58,173 nucleotides of DNA from Lachnospiraceae bacterium MD335 (GTDB taxonomy: Bacteria > Bacillota > Clostridia > Lachnospirales > Lachnospiraceae): positions 516,437-574,609 of the forward strand of contig KE159629.1 of NCBI GenBank assembly GCA_000403335.2. Reading direction: 5' to 3'. The stretch's first letter is position 1. Each line of letters begins with the position of its first letter. This document shows, piece after piece, positions 1-8,222 of this stretch. The notes beneath the pieces are model-generated. The model had not been told where the DNA came from, searched no databases, and saw only the letters and a program-made list of their open reading frames with translations. The position numbers were made by a program, and so were the translations under genes.

Positions 1-695
1 GTTATATCAAAATCTTCAACAGACGATTCCTCTGCATCAGAGAGTTCCGATATATCAAGACCCTCAACAGACGGTTCCTCTGCATCAGTAAGCTCCGTTA
101 TATCAAGCCCCTCAACAGATAGTTCCTTTGCATCAGTAAGCTTTGCAATATCAAAATCTTCAACAGGCTGCTTCTCAACATCAGAGGACTCCGATATATC
201 AAGACCCGGCAAATCGTCCGAAATATGATTTAACGCCATGTCTTTGTCATCCTCCAAATCCTCCACTGCATCCAATATGCCAAACTCTTGCTGTATTACA
301 GGTTCTTCCCCAATATCATCAATTTCCATTTCATCCGGCACTTCCACAAGCTCCGGAATTTCCACGTCCAGCGCAATCTCTTCCAAATCCAAGCCATCTG
401 ATGAATCCATCTCTTCCGGCACCGCAGGCTCCTCCGCAATATTCGAAATATCCAACTCCGCAGGCTCCTCCTTGATCAGCTCTTCTGTTACTGTCTCCTC
501 TGCAACAGGCTCCAACATTTTTTCAACCGCATCTTCCCTCGATTCGTCCATTACACTCTCTTCCCCTACTATTTCTTTTTCTTCAGACAGGACCTCGGAC
601 GCCGTTTCTTCTGCTACGGCATCTTCTAACGCTTCCCCCGTCGGCTCCGTTATTGATTTCAGTAAATTATCTAAGTAATTTTCTTCCGTACTCAT
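1..695 (-). CDS. Acidic repeat protein, 3' end outside window
   Basis: Open frame starting at the ATG at 695 and running off the left edge; about 231 codons are visible. The protein is extremely rich in Glu, Asp, Ser and Ile/Leu with almost no aromatic residues. From about position 180 leftward it falls into a 16-residue tandem repeat with the pattern VEGLDITELTDAEEPS (48 bp per unit, at least three units plus the start of a fourth at the edge). Its ATG overlaps the stop of the Sir2-like gene upstream (ATGA overlap), so translation is probably coupled. No membrane segment is seen in the visible part. I do not recognise a family. The C-terminus, which may carry the functional domain, is missing. 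Confidence 0.75.
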   Translation of the reverse strand, partial: MSTEENYLDNLLKSITEPTGEALEDAVAEETASEVLSEEKEIVGEESVMDESREDAVEKMLEPVAEETVTEELIKEEPAELDISNIAEEPAVPEEMDSSDGLDLEEIALDVEIPELVEVPDEMEIDDIGEEPVIQQEFGILDAVEDLEDDKDMALNHISDDLPGLDISESSDVEKQPVEDFDIAKLTDAKELSVEGLDITELTDAEEPSVEGLDISELSDAEESSVEDFDI

Positions 696-1528
696 GATAA
701 TCCCTCCGTCTTTCCTTTCTGCAAATCATATCCGTTCAAAAAATCAGCCGCATGCATCGCAATGCTGATTCCCTTGTTTTCCAACTCTTTTGTTATATGA
801 TACAACTGTTCATTTATTCTAAAAAAGCTTGCTCTCTTATTATAAAATGCCGCTTTTTCAAAAGGCCATCTAATTATTCCCGGCAGGCTCATTCCCACAC
901 CAAGTTCCAAAACACATAACTCTTTATGGAGAGTATGCTGCAGCCAGTCTGTGTATTTTTCCCACTGTGACTTGTAGCCCGCCTCCACATAATTTTTCTC
1001 GCATAGTATATTATTAAACGCCAGCGGTGCGTCACAAAAACGACACACTGGCCGTTCTAACGAATCAAGACCTACGCCATCTGAAATTGCCTGATATACC
1101 AATCCCGAAAACGCTTCCGGTAAAACCAGTGTATCATTACATTTTTTGCTGCATTGCAATGCCGCGTAGCTGCCGCACGGCTCTACAATTCGTTCTTTAT
1201 CAAAATCCACTTTTCCAATATTTCCATCAATACAAGTTGTGACAATAAAATAATCCTTGTGTTTAATCAATTCATAAAGCGCCGCATATGCATCAATAAT
1301 TCTTCCCTCATTATGCTGTGTAAGATAACATTTTTCCAAAAACGGAACTGTCCATTCCAGCGTAGGATTTGTGTCAACCTCCTCCAATGCAGACATCAAC
1401 TCCGGAAACTTACCAATATCCTCAAACCCTTCGTTAAATTCTTCACCAATTCCCACAAGCACTACCTGCGCCTGTGAAAGCTTTTCCAATAAAAGCCTTT
1501 GTTTTTCCGTAATCTCTGCCTTTTCCAT
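692..1528 (-). CDS. Sir2-like NAD-binding fold protein, divergent
   Basis: 278 residues, complete. The N-terminal strand with VVLVGIGEE (about 22-30) resembles the Sir2 nucleotide-binding loop, and the middle segment (YFIVTT at 93-98, then CGSYAALQCS at 118-127) matches the usual Sir2 order of FIVTTN.D, a glycine-aromatic segment and the first zinc Cys. Cysteines at about 126, 130, 162 and 165 could form the zinc site. The Sir2 active-site segment reads TTCIDGN, and I see no obvious catalytic His, so deacetylase activity is doubtful. A late motif ELGVGMSLPGIIRWPFE resembles the C-terminal part of bacterial Sir2-like proteins. Lies 58 bp after cheV in the same direction and overlaps the acidic repeat gene by 4 bp. 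Family call is inference from motifs. Confidence 0.6.
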   Translation of the reverse strand: MEKAEITEKQRLLLEKLSQAQVVLVGIGEEFNEGFEDIGKFPELMSALEEVDTNPTLEWTVPFLEKCYLTQHNEGRIIDAYAALYELIKHKDYFIVTTCIDGNIGKVDFDKERIVEPCGSYAALQCSKKCNDTLVLPEAFSGLVYQAISDGVGLDSLERPVCRFCDAPLAFNNILCEKNYVEAGYKSQWEKYTDWLQHTLHKELCVLELGVGMSLPGIIRWPFEKAAFYNKRASFFRINEQLYHITKELENKGISIAMHAADFLNGYDLQKGKTEGLS

Positions 1529-1550
1529 CCCATCTCCTAATTATCATAGA

Positions 1551-1578
1551 AGAGCCGGGGGTTTTATCTCCCGGCTCT
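1551..1578. terminator. GC-rich hairpin between cheV and the Sir2-like gene
   Basis: Perfect 9-bp stem AGAGCCGGG / CCCGGCTCT with a 10-nt loop, right after the cheV stop. The T-rich run is better on the + strand (TTTATTTTAT) than on the - strand, so it may only weaken read-through into the Sir2-like gene. Confidence 0.5.
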
Positions 1579-1586
1579 GCTTTATT

Positions 1587-2483
1587 TTATCTTGACAGCA
1601 ATCCATCAATTACCTTTACAAGGTTTCCGATTTCCGGCTTTGAAAGCTGTGCATCCGCGCCAAGCTCTTCGCCCTTCTTTCGCATCTCTTCGTTTACCAA
1701 AGATGAGAAAATAATAACTGGCAGATATTTTGTTTCGTCATCGGATTTGATAAGCTTTGTCAAACGATGACCATCCATCAACGGCATCTCAATATCCGTG
1801 ATAACCAGCTTCACCTCATCCTCAAGGTTCCCCGCACTTCTGCATTTATTTATGTACTTCCATGCCTCTTCGCCGTTCTCCGCCTTAATCACATTATCAT
1901 AACCTGCTTTCTTCAGCGAATCGACAATCAGCTTTCGGAGCAATGAAGAATCCTCTGCAATTAAAATCGGCACTTCAGAAGGTTCTCTGACGCCAAGCGC
2001 ATCAATCTCCGTTACCTTTAAGCCTGTCTCAGGATTAATGTCCGTGATGATCTTCTCAAAGTCGAGAATGATAATAAGCTTTCCGTTAATCTTAATAATA
2101 CCTGTAGATATTCCATCCTCTGCGGTTGTCACTGTTGCGCCTGGCTTGATGATGTCTACCCATGATACACGGTGAATACCTACAACAGAATCTACGTGGA
2201 ACGCAATATCGAGCTTATTAAAGCTTGTGATAATAAATAAACCGCCCGGCTGAGATTGCCCTCTTTGCAGACAATTTCTTAAATCAATTGCCGTAATCAT
2301 AGCATCACGCGGCATAAAAATACCTTCTACACTCGGATGCGCGTTGGGTACAGGCGTCACCGGCGAATATTGAATAATTTCTCTTATTTTTGCCACATTG
2401 ATGCCATAAGAATTACCATCCACGATAAATTCCAGCACTTCCAATTCGTTTGTTCCGTTTTCCAAGAGAATCTTAGTCTCCAT
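1587..2483 (-). CDS. cheV: Chemotaxis coupling protein CheV (CheW + receiver)
   Basis: 298 residues from the ATG at 2483, chosen because GGAGG sits 6 nt upstream; an in-frame ATG at 2516 has no such site. The N-terminal half is a CheW domain (LEFIVDGNSYGINVAKIREI, then PNAHPSVEGIFMPRD), the C-terminal third is a response-regulator receiver with the acid pair (AEDSS), the phospho-acceptor Asp in VITDIEMPLMDG and the conserved Lys near the end (LSKPE). CheV couples receptors to CheA and its phosphorylation is thought to tune adaptation. No other chemotaxis gene is in the window, but it implies a motile organism. A good sigma-A type promoter lies upstream. Confidence 0.95.
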   Translation of the reverse strand: METKILLENGTNELEVLEFIVDGNSYGINVAKIREIIQYSPVTPVPNAHPSVEGIFMPRDAMITAIDLRNCLQRGQSQPGGLFIITSFNKLDIAFHVDSVVGIHRVSWVDIIKPGATVTTAEDGISTGIIKINGKLIIILDFEKIITDINPETGLKVTEIDALGVREPSEVPILIAEDSSLLRKLIVDSLKKAGYDNVIKAENGEEAWKYINKCRSAGNLEDEVKLVITDIEMPLMDGHRLTKLIKSDDETKYLPVIIFSSLVNEEMRKKGEELGADAQLSKPEIGNLVKVIDGLLSR

Positions 2484-2554
2484 ATTAAACCTCCATTCTA
2501 CCAGACAATCGTCCATTTATCATCACTGCTTCGCAGGATTTATAATTTTATTTC

Positions 2555-2584
2555 ATTATAACATATCCTTGTTTATAATTACAA
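2555..2584 (-). promoter_or_regulatory. Promoter of cheV
   Basis: Read on the - strand: TTGTAA, 18-nt spacer, TATAAT, about 70 nt before the cheV start codon. Confidence 0.6.
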
Positions 2585-2649
2585 ATATTTTCAGAAAGAT
2601 TTTGACACTTTCTATAAAATTTTTCTATTATCCCTTAAAAAGACCTTAT

Positions 2650-3426
2650 TTACCTTACTATCACGCTTACCGATTTGTCCGCGCTGAACATTTGAAGCGT
2701 CAATGTTTCAATTTCTTCATCCATTAATTCGTCAATTTCAAACACCACAGCCAAATCTTTTGTTTCCTTTGCCGCAACATCTTCAGCGAACGACACCAAG
2801 TCATCCGGCAGCAGCGGCGTCTCCAACGCTCCTGCTAAAACAGACTGGTTAATATTAACACGCAGCTTCAAAGAAGCATCATATAAATTACATGGTATGA
2901 CTTCATCAGAAGTATTTTCAAGGTCAAAATGCAGCACAAGCAGCTTCTTGCCCTGCTTCGCATCCGTTCCGCTAAAGCCTGAAGCATTCTGCGGATAGGA
3001 ATCGCAGATTTCAAATGACTGGTATCTCAATGCAATTTCTGCATCAATGCCAAGCTCTACAGCAAGGTCTGCATCCACATCCACAACATCCTGCACGATT
3101 TGTTCCGCCGCACTCTCAGTACTCTGCTGTGTTTCATCCTGCTCTTTTGCCGTTTCTTCGGATGACGCTTTCGTCTCTTCTGTTTCCGTGACAGCCTCTG
3201 ACTCCGTCTCTTCCTCTATCGTATTCTCCTGTGCAAGTGCAGCGGCAAGTTCCTCGTCGCTCACAAGTCGATAATTATAATTGGGGGAATATTTTAACAG
3301 CAATCCTGCCGCATACTCCGCCACAATGTCGGACTGTTCTGTTGTCATGTCAGGCATCGCGTCAACACACCCCGTAAGCATGACAGCCGACATGGCTAAA
3401 AGTCCTAAAATTTTTATCTTTTTCAA
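2650..3426 (-). CDS. Lipoprotein with acidic linker and C-terminal beta domain
   Basis: 258 residues. Signal peptide with lipobox LTGC (Cys at about 20). Residues about 60-110 are a Glu/Thr/Ser-rich, probably unstructured linker; the remainder (LLVLHFDLENTSDEVIPC and following) looks like a DUF4352/DUF5067-type immunoglobulin-like domain of Firmicute lipoproteins. Last gene of the operon membrane protein - response regulator - histidine kinase - lipoprotein, starting 14 bp after the kinase stop. It may act in the envelope response governed by the kinase; this is context only. Confidence 0.85.
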   Translation of the reverse strand: MKKIKILGLLAMSAVMLTGCVDAMPDMTTEQSDIVAEYAAGLLLKYSPNYNYRLVSDEELAAALAQENTIEEETESEAVTETEETKASSEETAKEQDETQQSTESAAEQIVQDVVDVDADLAVELGIDAEIALRYQSFEICDSYPQNASGFSGTDAKQGKKLLVLHFDLENTSDEVIPCNLYDASLKLRVNINQSVLAGALETPLLPDDLVSFAEDVAAKETKDLAVVFEIDELMDEEIETLTLQMFSADKSVSVIVR

Positions 3427-3440
3427 ACCGGCACCTCCGT

Positions 3441-4916
3441 TTATTTGGTTTCAAGCTCAAACCAGAACTCTACGCCATTGGTATAATTGATAACACCGTA
3501 TGGCTCATTCATGGATTCCATGATCGCCTTTACGATGGATAATCCTACTCCGCTTCCGCCGTACTCCCGTGTACGCGCTTTATCCGCCTTATAAAACTTT
3601 TCCCAAATATGGGGAAGCGCTTCCTCGGAAATTGGCTCTCCTGTATTAAACACACTGACACGAACCTTATTTGCATCGTTTTCTTCAATGAAACCGTATT
3701 TAATCTCAATCACTTTATCACCTGCCGCATGGTTTATGGCATTGCTGAAAAAATTTCTGACGACCTCCTCCGTCTTGAACTCATCTGCCCATACATAAAT
3801 CGGCTCACGCGGTGCGTGTCTTAACGTCACACCGTTTTGCGCAATCAAAATTTCCGCTGACGCAAGAAAGTTTTCCACCATCGCAACAATGTCAAAACGT
3901 TCCATTACTGCCACATCGTTCCCAAACTCAAGCTCGTTTAAATCCAGCAGCTTCTTTACCATAACATTCATTTTACCTGCCTCGTCCATAATAACGTCGC
4001 AGTAAAATTCACGGCTCTCGGCATCATCGTTAATCCCTTCCCGCAGCCCTTCCGCATATCCCTGTATCAGCGCAATCGGTGTCTTGAGCTCATGCGACAC
4101 ATTTGCAAGAAACTCTTTGCGCATCTCGTCAATCTGCTCCTTCTTTTCAATGTCGCGCTGAAGTTCATTGTTTGCGGTTTTCAGCTCGGAAATATTCTTT
4201 TCAAGCGCCGCTGAGAGCGCATTCATATGCTCCCCCAAAAGATCAATCTCATTGAGACTGCGGCTGTTATATTTTGTCTCAAAGTCAAGCTTTGTCATTT
4301 TCTCCGAAATATCCTTGAGCTCCATAATCGGCTTCGTAACTTTTTCTGTTGCAAACCAAATCAAAAACGCGCTGATAACTGTTCCCGCGATCCCTACATA
4401 AATAAGAAAACGGTTTGAGATGTTCACGCTGTCCCGAATACTCTCAAGCGGAGAACGAATCAGAAACATATTTCCGTTGTCGAGCACGCCCCACATCTCA
4501 ATATACTCTGTCAGCGTCAATTTGTCCAGCGAAGCTGCAAGGGAATATCTGTCATTTTCTTCCATATACTGTGCGTCAGGATCCGGATTAAAAACATTGT
4601 CGTAAAGTCTTCCGATTAGCCGCTCAACATCACGGCTGCTGGATTTGATGGTTTTTGACTCCGCATCAATCACCACAATGCCAATATTATACATATCGCA
4701 CGTTTTTCTAAGCTCATTGTCAAACTCCTTGGACGTAACGTCTCCATTTGAGATGACCTCGTTAATCCGGACATACGCATTGGTTATTGCATTCGCCTTA
4801 TTCTGTATATAATATTTTTCCAAAAAAATGTTGTTAACGATCCAGCACAGCGCAACTGTTCCTGCCATCACTGCCATAAAAATAATGGCAATCTGCTGCT
4901 TTATGGAATGTTTCAT
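3441..4916 (-). CDS. Membrane sensor histidine kinase (HAMP-HisKA-HATPase)
   Basis: 491 residues. First membrane helix about 8-28, an extracytoplasmic sensor of about 135 residues, second helix around 165-190, HAMP segment, then the phosphorylation box FLANVSHELKTP (His near 275), the N-box NFFSNAINHAAGD and the G-box EYGGSGVGLSIVKAI. The layout is that of a class I kinase that autophosphorylates on His and passes the phosphate to the partner regulator, encoded directly upstream (11 bp gap). The sensor domain has no motif I recognise, so the signal is unknown. Confidence 0.95.
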   Translation of the reverse strand: MKHSIKQQIAIIFMAVMAGTVALCWIVNNIFLEKYYIQNKANAITNAYVRINEVISNGDVTSKEFDNELRKTCDMYNIGIVVIDAESKTIKSSSRDVERLIGRLYDNVFNPDPDAQYMEENDRYSLAASLDKLTLTEYIEMWGVLDNGNMFLIRSPLESIRDSVNISNRFLIYVGIAGTVISAFLIWFATEKVTKPIMELKDISEKMTKLDFETKYNSRSLNEIDLLGEHMNALSAALEKNISELKTANNELQRDIEKKEQIDEMRKEFLANVSHELKTPIALIQGYAEGLREGINDDAESREFYCDVIMDEAGKMNVMVKKLLDLNELEFGNDVAVMERFDIVAMVENFLASAEILIAQNGVTLRHAPREPIYVWADEFKTEEVVRNFFSNAINHAAGDKVIEIKYGFIEENDANKVRVSVFNTGEPISEEALPHIWEKFYKADKARTREYGGSGVGLSIVKAIMESMNEPYGVINYTNGVEFWFELETK

Positions 4917-4927
4917 GTTTTCACCGC

Positions 4928-5602
4928 CTATACATCAAGCTTATATCCCATTCCCCATACGGTTTTTATCAGTTCGCCCTTTTCTCCCATTTTACTCCGA
5001 AGTTTTTTTACATGCGTATCTATCGTTCTTGCATCTCCAAAATAATCATAATTCCACACACTGTTTAGGATTTTTTCTCTTGAAAGCGCTATTCCTCTGT
5101 TCTCAACAAAATAGGTCAGCAGCTCGAATTCCTTATAGCTTAAATCAATTGCTTTCGCATCTATTGTCACAACATGCGCCGCCTTGTCAATCACAATCCC
5201 GCCGCATTCAAGCGTTTCGCTTTCCGCAGCCCTGCTTGTACGCCGAAGAATCGCCTCTACGCGCGCCACAAGAATTTTCGGACTAAACGGCTTTGCAATA
5301 TATTCATCCACACCAAGCTCGAAGCCCTGCAGCTCATCCCGTTCGTCCCCTCTTGCCGTAAGCATAATAATCGGCACTTTGGAGGATGCCCGCACCTCGC
5401 GGCAAACCTGCCAGCCATCTACCTTTGGCATCATAATATCAAGAATCAGCAGTGCAATGTCCTGATTTTCATAAAAAATATCAAGCGCTTCGCTGCCGTC
5501 TCCTGCCTCTAAAACAGTATATCCCTGCTTAACCAAAAAATCCTTTACCAGCTTGCGCATTCTGCTTTCATCATCTACCACAAGTATTTTCAGACTTCCC
5601 AT
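4928..5602 (-). CDS. OmpR-family response regulator
   Basis: 224 residues. Receiver domain 1-120 with the acid pair VVDDES, the phospho-acceptor in LLILDIMMPKVDGW and the Lys of AKPF; winged-helix DNA-binding domain with the typical end HVKKLRSKMG...KTVWGMGYKLDV. Partner of the kinase that follows. It starts 3 bp after the stop of the membrane-protein gene, so the four genes are probably one transcript from the promoter at 6241-6269. Confidence 0.95.
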   Translation of the reverse strand: MGSLKILVVDDESRMRKLVKDFLVKQGYTVLEAGDGSEALDIFYENQDIALLILDIMMPKVDGWQVCREVRASSKVPIIMLTARGDERDELQGFELGVDEYIAKPFSPKILVARVEAILRRTSRAAESETLECGGIVIDKAAHVVTIDAKAIDLSYKEFELLTYFVENRGIALSREKILNSVWNYDYFGDARTIDTHVKKLRSKMGEKGELIKTVWGMGYKLDV

Positions 5603-5605
5603 ACA

Positions 5606-6169
5606 CTACTCCTCCAGCAAAAGCTCCCGTTCTTTTTCCCGCACGGCGCTCTCACGCTCCGAAAGCTCCCGCTCCCACTCGGCATATTTGTTCTGCACGG
5701 CACGTTCGTAATTCAGCGCCGTAGGATTGGTGGACGTCATTGAAATATAGAACATCAGTGCGATTAAAAGCATTAATACAACATTTATAAACAAAGAAGC
5801 CCTGAGGCCGACGGTTTTCTTGGCAGGCTTTGGCTTTTTTTGGCTTGCCTTTATTCGCTCAACCGTTGGATTGGCGCTCTCCCGAAGGCTGTACACTCCC
5901 TGAATGGGAATCTCCTCGACTTCATATTCAAAATCCGGATTTTCTTTTAAAATCCGTTGCAGCTTTTTCAAAAATTCATAACCCACGGGTGTCTTAAACA
6001 CACGGTTTTCTACCGCTTTTTTATATACGGCATAAACCATTTCCGGACTTTGGTAATCCAGCCGCTCCTCCAGCCGTTCTACCCGGAGTTTTTCATTTTT
6101 TGCAAGATTCGCGTCCTGCTCCGTACCGAATTGGAAGCCCTCCACAATCCAATCTGTCTTATCTGCCAT
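5606..6169 (-). CDS. Single-pass membrane protein with C-terminal coiled coil
   Basis: 187 residues; family not recognised. The N-terminal 120 residues are soluble and charged (several LRVERLEERLDY-like helical stretches), followed by one membrane helix (LFINVVLMLLIALMFYISMT, about 126-145) and a short C-terminal tail of charged heptads (EWERELSERESAVREKEREL) likely to be a coiled coil outside the membrane. First gene of the two-component operon, which suggests a link with its signal, perhaps as an accessory sensor; this is inference from position only. Confidence 0.85.
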   Translation of the reverse strand: MADKTDWIVEGFQFGTEQDANLAKNEKLRVERLEERLDYQSPEMVYAVYKKAVENRVFKTPVGYEFLKKLQRILKENPDFEYEVEEIPIQGVYSLRESANPTVERIKASQKKPKPAKKTVGLRASLFINVVLMLLIALMFYISMTSTNPTALNYERAVQNKYAEWERELSERESAVREKERELLLEE

Positions 6170-6240
6170 TTTCAGCTCCTCTTCATATTATCGTCATCCT
6201 GCATCAAATCATTCATACCACAAAGATTGTCGTATTTTTA

Positions 6241-6269
6241 ATTTTATCTCTATTTTATACAATAGTCAA
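6241..6269 (-). promoter_or_regulatory. Promoter of the first two-component operon
   Basis: On the - strand TTGACT, 17-nt spacer, TAAAAT, about 70 nt before the membrane-protein gene. It is divergent from the promoter at 6295-6323. Confidence 0.6.
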
Positions 6270-6294
6270 TGTATTCTGAAAATTTTATAAAGTA

Positions 6295-6323
6295 TTGTGC
6301 ATCTGCCGCCTTTCGTCTATAAT
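6295..6323 (+). promoter_or_regulatory. Promoter of the SGNH hydrolase gene
   Basis: TTGTGC, 17-nt spacer, TATAAT. The gene follows 44 nt downstream with the ribosome site AGAAAGGAAA. Confidence 0.65.
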
Positions 6324-6366
6324 GGGCAAAAAGCTTTTCATGAAACAGTAAGAAAGGAAAAAATTT

Positions 6367-7272
6367 ATGTTTTTATTATCCAAAAATAAATCCTGTTATG
6401 CATGCTGTGTAATTGCGCTTTCTATCTTAATGCTCTTTTTAGCGCCCTCTACGGTATATGCAGCGGAGACAAGCATACCATCATTTTCCACTGTGCAGCC
6501 GCTTACCGGAAGCGCGCTTTGTGCAGATATTCTCTCATCAAGCCTGACCGACAGCTTAAACCATTATCTTGTTGATGGGTATGTCGCAGGTTCAATTAAC
6601 CTTGAACAGTACAATGCCATGTTATGCAGCGGCATGATTTCCGAGAACGCCTTTTTTGCCGATGCGGTTTTTGTAGGTGATTCCCTTACCGTTGGTTTTG
6701 AACAATACTGCCGCAGCCATTCCGATTCGATTGCTTCCGACTCTACCCGTTTTCTTGCGCGGGTAAGCTGCTCCGCAAAAGTCGCGCTTTCTTCCAATGC
6801 ACTCTCAAAACATGCAGGCATTATGCCGAAATACAACGGAAATGTCCAATACATCGAAAATGCCGTCGCACAGATGGAGCATGTCCACAAAATGTTTATC
6901 TGCTTTGGAATGAATGACTTAACGGGTAGTACGCCGCAGCAGTTTGTCGCGGACATGCAGACGCTTATCCAGCGCGTTTTAAATGTCCGTCCTGATATCA
7001 GGATTTATGTCATTTCCATTCCATGTGTCGTAAGCGGCGTCAGCACAGGCGGTTTAAACAACAATACCATATTTACTGCAAATGTTCTTTTACAGGAAGC
7101 CTGTATTGCAAACGGATGGGGATTTGTGAATTTAAGTGAATTCCTGATGGGGGCTGACGGTGCGCTGCGTCCCGAATACAGCTCCGATCACTACGTGCAT
7201 GAAACCGCCAAAGCATATGCCATTTGGAATAAAGTCCTTAAAAATTACGCGTTTATGGAAATCACCAAATAA
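6367..7272 (+). CDS. Secreted SGNH/GDSL hydrolase
   Basis: 301 residues with a signal peptide (hydrophobic core about 12-30, likely cleavage after VYA at 32). SGNH blocks are visible: block I FVGDSLTVG with the nucleophile Ser at about 107, block III FGMNDL with the Asn, and the C-terminal SSDHYVH carrying the Asp/His pair. Family members are extracellular esterases or peptidoglycan/polysaccharide O-acetylesterases; the substrate here cannot be told. It converges on the kinase-like gene with no spacer at all: its stop ends at 7272 and the other stop begins at 7273. Confidence 0.9.
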   Translation: MFLLSKNKSCYACCVIALSILMLFLAPSTVYAAETSIPSFSTVQPLTGSALCADILSSSLTDSLNHYLVDGYVAGSINLEQYNAMLCSGMISENAFFADAVFVGDSLTVGFEQYCRSHSDSIASDSTRFLARVSCSAKVALSSNALSKHAGIMPKYNGNVQYIENAVAQMEHVHKMFICFGMNDLTGSTPQQFVADMQTLIQRVLNVRPDIRIYVISIPCVVSGVSTGGLNNNTIFTANVLLQEACIANGWGFVNLSEFLMGADGALRPEYSSDHYVHETAKAYAIWNKVLKNYAFMEITK

Positions 7273-8058
7273 TCATACCATTTTAGAAAAATCCATAAAG
7301 CTGTCCTCACCGCCGTCCTGCGTTTTCGCAATTTTAACGGTCACAAATTTATCATTTTGCCGCAAGGCTGTATCTAACAGCGCTTTTCCTGCATGGAGCG
7401 AAAACGTACCGCCCTTTTCATCAACCATAATACAGTCCGCATCGGTTTCTGCTTCTGCTTTAATCGACGACGGATTCAGTTCCATAAGCTTATCAAACGT
7501 TCCGTTTTGGTAAGCTTTCATTTTGTCCAAAATTTCCTGCGCAATTTCCTCCGGTGAAGCATTGGTACTCTCTATCACAAGATTATAGTTGCTCATATCA
7601 TAATAATCAATCCCGTATATTTCCTTATAACGCACTGTTTCAAGCTTTTGACGGTTAATCAGCGCTTTTTTGCACGCTTCCTGTGAAGCATATGATTCGG
7701 AATTGGCACGCACACTGTCATGAAATACCCTTCGGCTTGACTCATTAATGTCCGTTATGACAAACACTTTAAAACTCTTTACCGCAAAATGCCACGCAAG
7801 GCGCGAGTCAAACACCACGTTGTCACGCTCCTCGCTGATTCTTGTGGTGGTATCGTCAATCATCTTGTCCACCGACCGGTCACCGCGGCTTGCCGCTTCA
7901 TTGACCTGACGGTTAAATTCCTCCACGGAAACACCCTTTTCCATTGCAAGCTCCCGGAACACTTTTCCCGTAGAGAAGATTTCATAACCCTTTTTCTGCA
8001 AAATTTTAGCCACACTTGATTTACCGCTTCCAAGATTTCCCGTGATACTGATATTCAT
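7273..8058 (-). CDS. Cytidylate-kinase-like P-loop protein with extra C-terminal domain
   Basis: 261 residues. N-terminal Walker A GNLGSGKSS (7-15), then FSTGKVFRELA, DSRLAWHF and R-rich lid positions typical of the (d)CMP kinase-like family (AAA_18/Cytidylate_kin2). The last 80 residues (after about 180) are not part of the kinase fold; their IMVDEKGGTFSLHAG may be a small beta domain. The substrate is uncertain: these short Firmicute relatives are not the essential Cmk. A promoter precedes the gene and no terminator fits between it and the convergent SGNH gene. Confidence 0.8.
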   Translation of the reverse strand: MNISITGNLGSGKSSVAKILQKKGYEIFSTGKVFRELAMEKGVSVEEFNRQVNEAASRGDRSVDKMIDDTTTRISEERDNVVFDSRLAWHFAVKSFKVFVITDINESSRRVFHDSVRANSESYASQEACKKALINRQKLETVRYKEIYGIDYYDMSNYNLVIESTNASPEEIAQEILDKMKAYQNGTFDKLMELNPSSIKAEAETDADCIMVDEKGGTFSLHAGKALLDTALRQNDKFVTVKIAKTQDGGEDSFMDFSKMV

Positions 8059-8107
8059 ATGATCACTGCTCCTTTCCCTGCCTGACTGTATCTTCGATTT
8101 TGATAGT

Positions 8108-8136
8108 ATTATATCAAATGGGATAAACTGTGTAAA
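8108..8136 (-). promoter_or_regulatory. Promoter of the cytidylate-kinase-like gene
   Basis: On the - strand TTTACA, 17-nt spacer, TATAAT, 50 nt before the start codon. Confidence 0.6.
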
Positions 8137-8160
8137 GCCTTATGAAAAAGCGAAAATCAA

Positions 8161-8189
8161 TTGTACAACCCCTTCCAAAGTGTTACAAT
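8161..8189 (+). promoter_or_regulatory. Promoter of the CbiT-like gene
   Basis: TTGTAC, 17-nt spacer, TACAAT. It lies inside the longest possible reading frame, which supports the start at 8223. Confidence 0.55.
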
Positions 8190-8222
8190 GGATTCATCAA
8201 GTTTAAAGGAGGCATACGACCT

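Noticed and set aside
143-678. Two + strand frames rich in Ser/Pro/Gln opposite the acidic repeat gene
   Set aside because: Both mirror the repetitive - strand gene; they lack ribosome sites and have biased composition.
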